From PSLL01 sp964389705 (GTDB lineage: Bacteria > Desulfobacterota_D > UBA1144 > Nemesobacterales > CSP1-2), in contig CAYMEO010000095.1 in the NCBI GenBank assembly GCA_964389705.1, forward strand, positions 1 through 8,126: a DNA stretch of 8,126 bases. Direction: 5' to 3'. Positions 5,970-8,126 of the stretch are shown piece by piece. Numbering within the stretch: the stretch's first letter is position 1; every line of letters begins with the position of its first letter. The notes beneath the pieces were generated by a model. The model was given only the letters and a program-made list of their open reading frames with translations. It did not search any database and was not told the DNA's origin. The translations under genes were made by a program, and so were the position numbers.

Positions 5970-6764
5970 TTAAAGGTTTCTCTGTCTTCGTTTAATAAAT
6001 GGAGTGTGTATCTGGTCCTCTTTGTAATTCCCTGTAAGCGCATACAATATGATATTTATCCCTAACCTGAAGGCGAGCTCTCTTTGAGCCTCTCCACCGG
6101 GTATGCACTCATACTGCCACCTTCCGAATTCATCCTCAGACCATGCACCGCCCAGATCATTCCTAGAATAAATTACTGGGGTTCTTTCTTCATCTGCAAA
6201 CGTAATTCCCTCAAGATAGGGCTTAACTATCTTCCTACCACTTGCTGAAAGGAGGAGATAAAAAGACTTAAATACCACATGATCAGATGAAATTCGGCTG
6301 AAAGGAGATTCGGGTAGAACCTTTTTAAACTCCTCTCGAATTTGAGAATCAAATGGCGAATTCTCTTCCCCCGAAACGTCATCAACAAGGAGCGTTCCGC
6401 CGAGTTTTAGAAATTTCCTCAGCCTTCTTACTTCTTCCTCGGTAAAAGGCTCGAATCTCTCTTTTCCGGCAACATAGAGAAACGGATAGTAGAAGAAGTC
6501 CGGGGCTCCAATACTCAGCGTTTTTCTCTCAAATGAGGTTTCAACGCTGGTTCTCGAATCGAGAGAAGCCATGAGTCTCCTATAGGCCCTAGGACGGGGA
6601 TCCCACTGGCCACGATATATGAGCTGGGCAAAGTGAAATTTCGAGGCCTCACCAAAACCAAAAAGGGACAAAGAGGCCATTCCGAGGCCCCCTTTAATGA
6701 GGGTTTTAAAAAAATCCCTTCTCGTCGCTATTGTCACACTAATATCATACACACTTTTAGACAC
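5970..6764 (-). CDS. DUF4159 protein with twin-arginine signal
   Basis: This protein of 264 residues carries the DUF4159 domain, whose biochemical role is unknown; its fold is thought to resemble class I glutamine amidotransferase-like (ThuA-like) domains. The N-terminus has the twin-arginine motif TRRDFFK (14-20), then a hydrophobic segment to about 38 (LIKGGLGMASLSLFGFG), so folded export or membrane anchoring by the Tat system is likely; no clear AxA cleavage site is seen. The domain begins at HFAQLIYRGQWDPRPRAYRRL (21 residues split as FAQLIYRGQWDP then RPRAYRRL) and includes DFFYYPFLYVAG, LRKFLKLGGTLLVDDVSG and a late RELAFRLGINIILYALTGNY helix. In many bacteria DUF4159 genes sit with MoxR ATPase, DUF58 and VWA genes; none is here, so it appears orphaned. 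The start is a GTG without a clear ribosome binding site; no other start lies further upstream in frame, and GTG at residue 10 is an alternative that would still keep the Tat motif. Confidence 0.83.
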   Translation of the reverse strand: MSKSVYDISVTIATRRDFFKTLIKGGLGMASLSLFGFGEASKFHFAQLIYRGQWDPRPRAYRRLMASLDSRTSVETSFERKTLSIGAPDFFYYPFLYVAGKERFEPFTEEEVRRLRKFLKLGGTLLVDDVSGEENSPFDSQIREEFKKVLPESPFSRISSDHVVFKSFYLLLSASGRKIVKPYLEGITFADEERTPVIYSRNDLGGAWSEDEFGRWQYECIPGGEAQRELAFRLGINIILYALTGNYKEDQIHTPFIKRRQRNL

Positions 6765-6794
6765 ACAAAAAGGATCAACACACTGATGATTCCA

Positions 6795-6823
6795 TTAATA
6801 TATGAAACGGATGAACACCACAA
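6795..6823 (-). promoter_or_regulatory. Predicted promoter of the DUF4159 gene
   Basis: On the minus strand TTGTGG (6823-6818) and TATTAA (6800-6795) are spaced by 17 bases. RNA would start near 6788, about 24 bases before the GTG at 6764. The palindromes at 6829-6858 lie immediately upstream of the -35 box, a usual site for an activator or repressor. Confidence 0.4.
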
Positions 6824-6828
6824 TTGTA

Positions 6829-6858
6829 ATCCTTAAAGTAAGGATATAACAGTTATAT
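6829..6858. promoter_or_regulatory. Two abutting palindromes, candidate operator
   Basis: ATCCTTA (6829-6835), AAG, TAAGGAT (6839-6845) is a perfect inverted repeat with 7-base arms. ATATAAC (6844-6850), A, GTTATAT (6852-6858) is a second perfect one with 7-base arms, sharing two bases with the first. They lie between the divergent DUF4159 gene and the STAND remnant, next to the predicted DUF4159 promoter. Dimeric regulators often bind such sites. They are too AT-rich to be a terminator. No cognate regulator gene is in the window. Confidence 0.45.
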
Positions 6859-6901
6859 GGACTTACTCCCTCTGCATAAGATTGATAGAAAACCACAAGT
6901 A

Positions 6902-6931
6902 TTGACAAAAGGAGGTAAAAAGGAGCATTAT
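6902..6931 (+). promoter_or_regulatory. Consensus -35 box upstream of the STAND remnant
   Basis: A perfect TTGACA (6902-6907) is followed after 18 bases by a partial -10 box, CATTAT (6926-6931). If used, RNA would start near 6938 and leave a leader of about 74 bases before the ATG at 7012. The same stretch holds AAGGAGG (6909-6915) and AAGGAG (6920-6925), which look like ribosome binding sites. It may therefore serve as a translation signal instead, with the promoter further upstream. Confidence 0.3.
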
Positions 6932-6986
6932 GGTAATGGGTACTTACACAACTCATAATTTAAGAGGATTCTATCCATACTGTTAA
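6930..6986 (+). CDS. Possible 18-residue leader peptide
   Basis: An ATG at 6930 (or 6936) opens a frame encoding MVMGTYTTHNLRGFYPYC and ends at TAA 6984-6986. AAGGAG at 6920-6925 lies 10 bases before the second ATG, a good spacing, and a full AAGGAGG lies slightly further up. The peptide ends 25 bases before the start of the STAND remnant. It may be a leader peptide, the start of a lost gene, or chance; the good translation signals are the only support. Confidence 0.25.
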   Translation: MVMGTYTTHNLRGFYPYC

Positions 6987-7011
6987 TATGCTGTGTTAAG
7001 GGGGGATAGTC

Positions 7012-8126
7012 ATGCCGCCTGAACCGCCTTATGGCATCATATGGAACCGATTGAAAGCGGTCAATGTAGTCCCATTTCTTGGAGTAGGGGCATCTTTTGT
7101 CAGGCGTCCGCTCGATACGAAGTGGGATGCCTATAACTCCCATTTTCCTGATCCTATGGCTATTGAAGACGGACTCGTGCATACAGTTCTCCCTCAGGTG
7201 CGAACAGGACAGATCATAATAGGCAAATCGACCGGTTCCGGTCAGGCACAGGCTCTCGGTGAGACCGTTCAGATTGAAACCCCATTCTTACAGCTCGTTA
7301 TGACACGTCTTGGGGATGAGGAGATGAAAGAAAATTCCCGCATCCTCCGCTGCGTCACATTGGAGCGATTGGGCAAGGCACAGGAGATTGTGCGGACTCA
7401 TCTTGAAGGTGTCATGGAGAGGCTAGACGCAAATGAAAGGGAGGTCTGTGCACGGTTCTTTGATCGGCTCGTTACACCTTCCGGAAGTGGCGTGCTTGCC
7501 CGGGCTATCCTGGATTGGCAGCGGCAATATACAGAACAAGAGGAACAAGAACGACTGAAGCAAGAGCAAATAGAGGTTGCAAGACAGCGGGCACTGGAGC
7601 GTGCACGCCATTTGCGCTGCTGGGATGTATTTGGATTATCCATACTTTTAATATTGATGGCTGCTCTATGGATCTTTGCATTCAAAGTACAAAATGACGC
7701 CAGAGCCGCCAATGAACTGGCCCAGCGGTGGCTCAATAGAATCTTAGATAGCATTGAGTTAAAACAAGCCGTTTTATCCGGTGATCAAACCAAAATAATA
7801 GATGCTGCTCTCAAATCGAGTTTGGGCAATAGCCAAATCCTCTTTCGCGCGCTTGCTACACCGTACAGTTATAATAATCGTCAAGAAAAACCAGTCTATC
7901 ACTTCGAGCTTTTTCCTGAAAAGAACTCAATACCAGGTAGTCTGAAAACCATTGCCCTCATAACCTATAGAATAGACCATCCCTCTTTTTCGAATTCCCT
8001 GATTGTGGCTGGACCCGCTAGGGATGGCCTCATAGACGGTTGGGGATGCTTTTGACAGGTAATCGCAGTTATTGAATACACTGGCCCAAATAAAACACCA
8101 ACAATTGCGAGTTTCGATATGTGTAA
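7012..8126 (+). pseudogene. Eroded SIR2-like/STAND NTPase protein with pYEATS-like C-terminus
   Basis: The start is well supported: ATG at 7012 after AAGGGGGGA at 6998-7006. Residues 1-46 look like the opening of a SIR2-like domain in STAND proteins (IIWNRLKAVNVVPFLGVGAS, with GVG for the usual GAG), but the rest of that domain and the whole P-loop NTPase core with Walker motifs are missing. From about residue 49 (AIEDGLVHTVLPQVRTGQI, IETPFLQLVMTRLGDEEM) it resumes as the tail of a STAND NTPase module, through the LVTPSGSG region at about 150-157. Then come a charged helix (about 170-202), one membrane helix (about 206-224), and a C-terminal part resembling pYEATS (ITYRIDHPSFSN at 317-328, DGWGCF at 342-347). 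The frame stops at TGA 8053-8055, but the next 23 codons read QVIAVIEYTGPNKTPTIASF then DMC, a plausible continuation of the same domain to the window edge. Intact relatives are membrane-linked sensors, probably of defence or stress signalling. This copy is most likely inactive. Domain calls come from motif memory, not a search. Confidence 0.7.

Noticed and set aside
8053..8055. Selenocysteine at the TGA
   Set aside because: Nothing nearby suggests a SECIS hairpin, the family position is not a catalytic Cys, and the gene already shows a large internal deletion, so a nonsense mutation is simpler.

Overview
The window is a bacterial chromosomal segment with moderate GC content and standard bacterial signals: Shine-Dalgarno sites, sigma70-like promoter boxes, a tRNA with encoded CCA, and a twin-arginine signal. 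The Lon protease is of the bacterial LonA type. The gene mix (Cas6, Hsp20-Lon pair, HerA ATPase, Tat-exported DUF4159 protein, a SIR2/STAND/pYEATS remnant) suits a Gram-negative, probably anaerobic or thermotolerant lineage of the Desulfobacterota/Nitrospirota kind. That placement is inference and not firm.

Layout. (1) Bases 1-762, minus strand: a complete cas6, whose transcription leaves the window to the left; any further cas genes and the array would lie there. (2) Bases 959-1162: a small unrecognised protein with a strong ribosome binding site. (3) Bases 1277-3996: an hsp20-lon operon, where the lon ribosome binding site lies inside the last codons of hsp20, so the two are probably translationally coupled. 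(4) Bases 3997-4187: a hairpin-rich spacer followed by a tRNA-Glu(CUC) gene on the minus strand. The spacer carries a degenerate partial copy of the tRNA 3' portion. (5) Bases 4318-5966: a HerA-type hexameric ATPase gene whose predicted promoter is so close to the ATG that the mRNA would be nearly leaderless. (6) Bases 5970-6764, minus strand: a DUF4159 protein with a twin-arginine signal, tail to tail with herA and separated by 3 bases. (7) Bases 6765-7011: a divergent control region with two abutting perfect palindromes, promoter boxes and a possible 18-codon leader ORF. (8) Bases 7012 to the end: a decayed STAND-type defence or signalling protein. Its SIR2-like N-terminus is cut off after about 46 residues and joined to the end of a STAND NTPase module, then a membrane helix and a pYEATS-like C-terminal domain. 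A TGA then interrupts that domain, although the reading frame continues with conserved-looking sequence to the window edge.

Functionally there are two themes. Protein quality control is represented by Hsp20, which holds unfolded clients, and Lon, which degrades them. Genome maintenance and defence are represented by Cas6, HerA and the SIR2/STAND/pYEATS remnant. No complete new defence system is visible. The strongest unusual signal is the eroded STAND-pYEATS gene and the palindromic control region in front of it.
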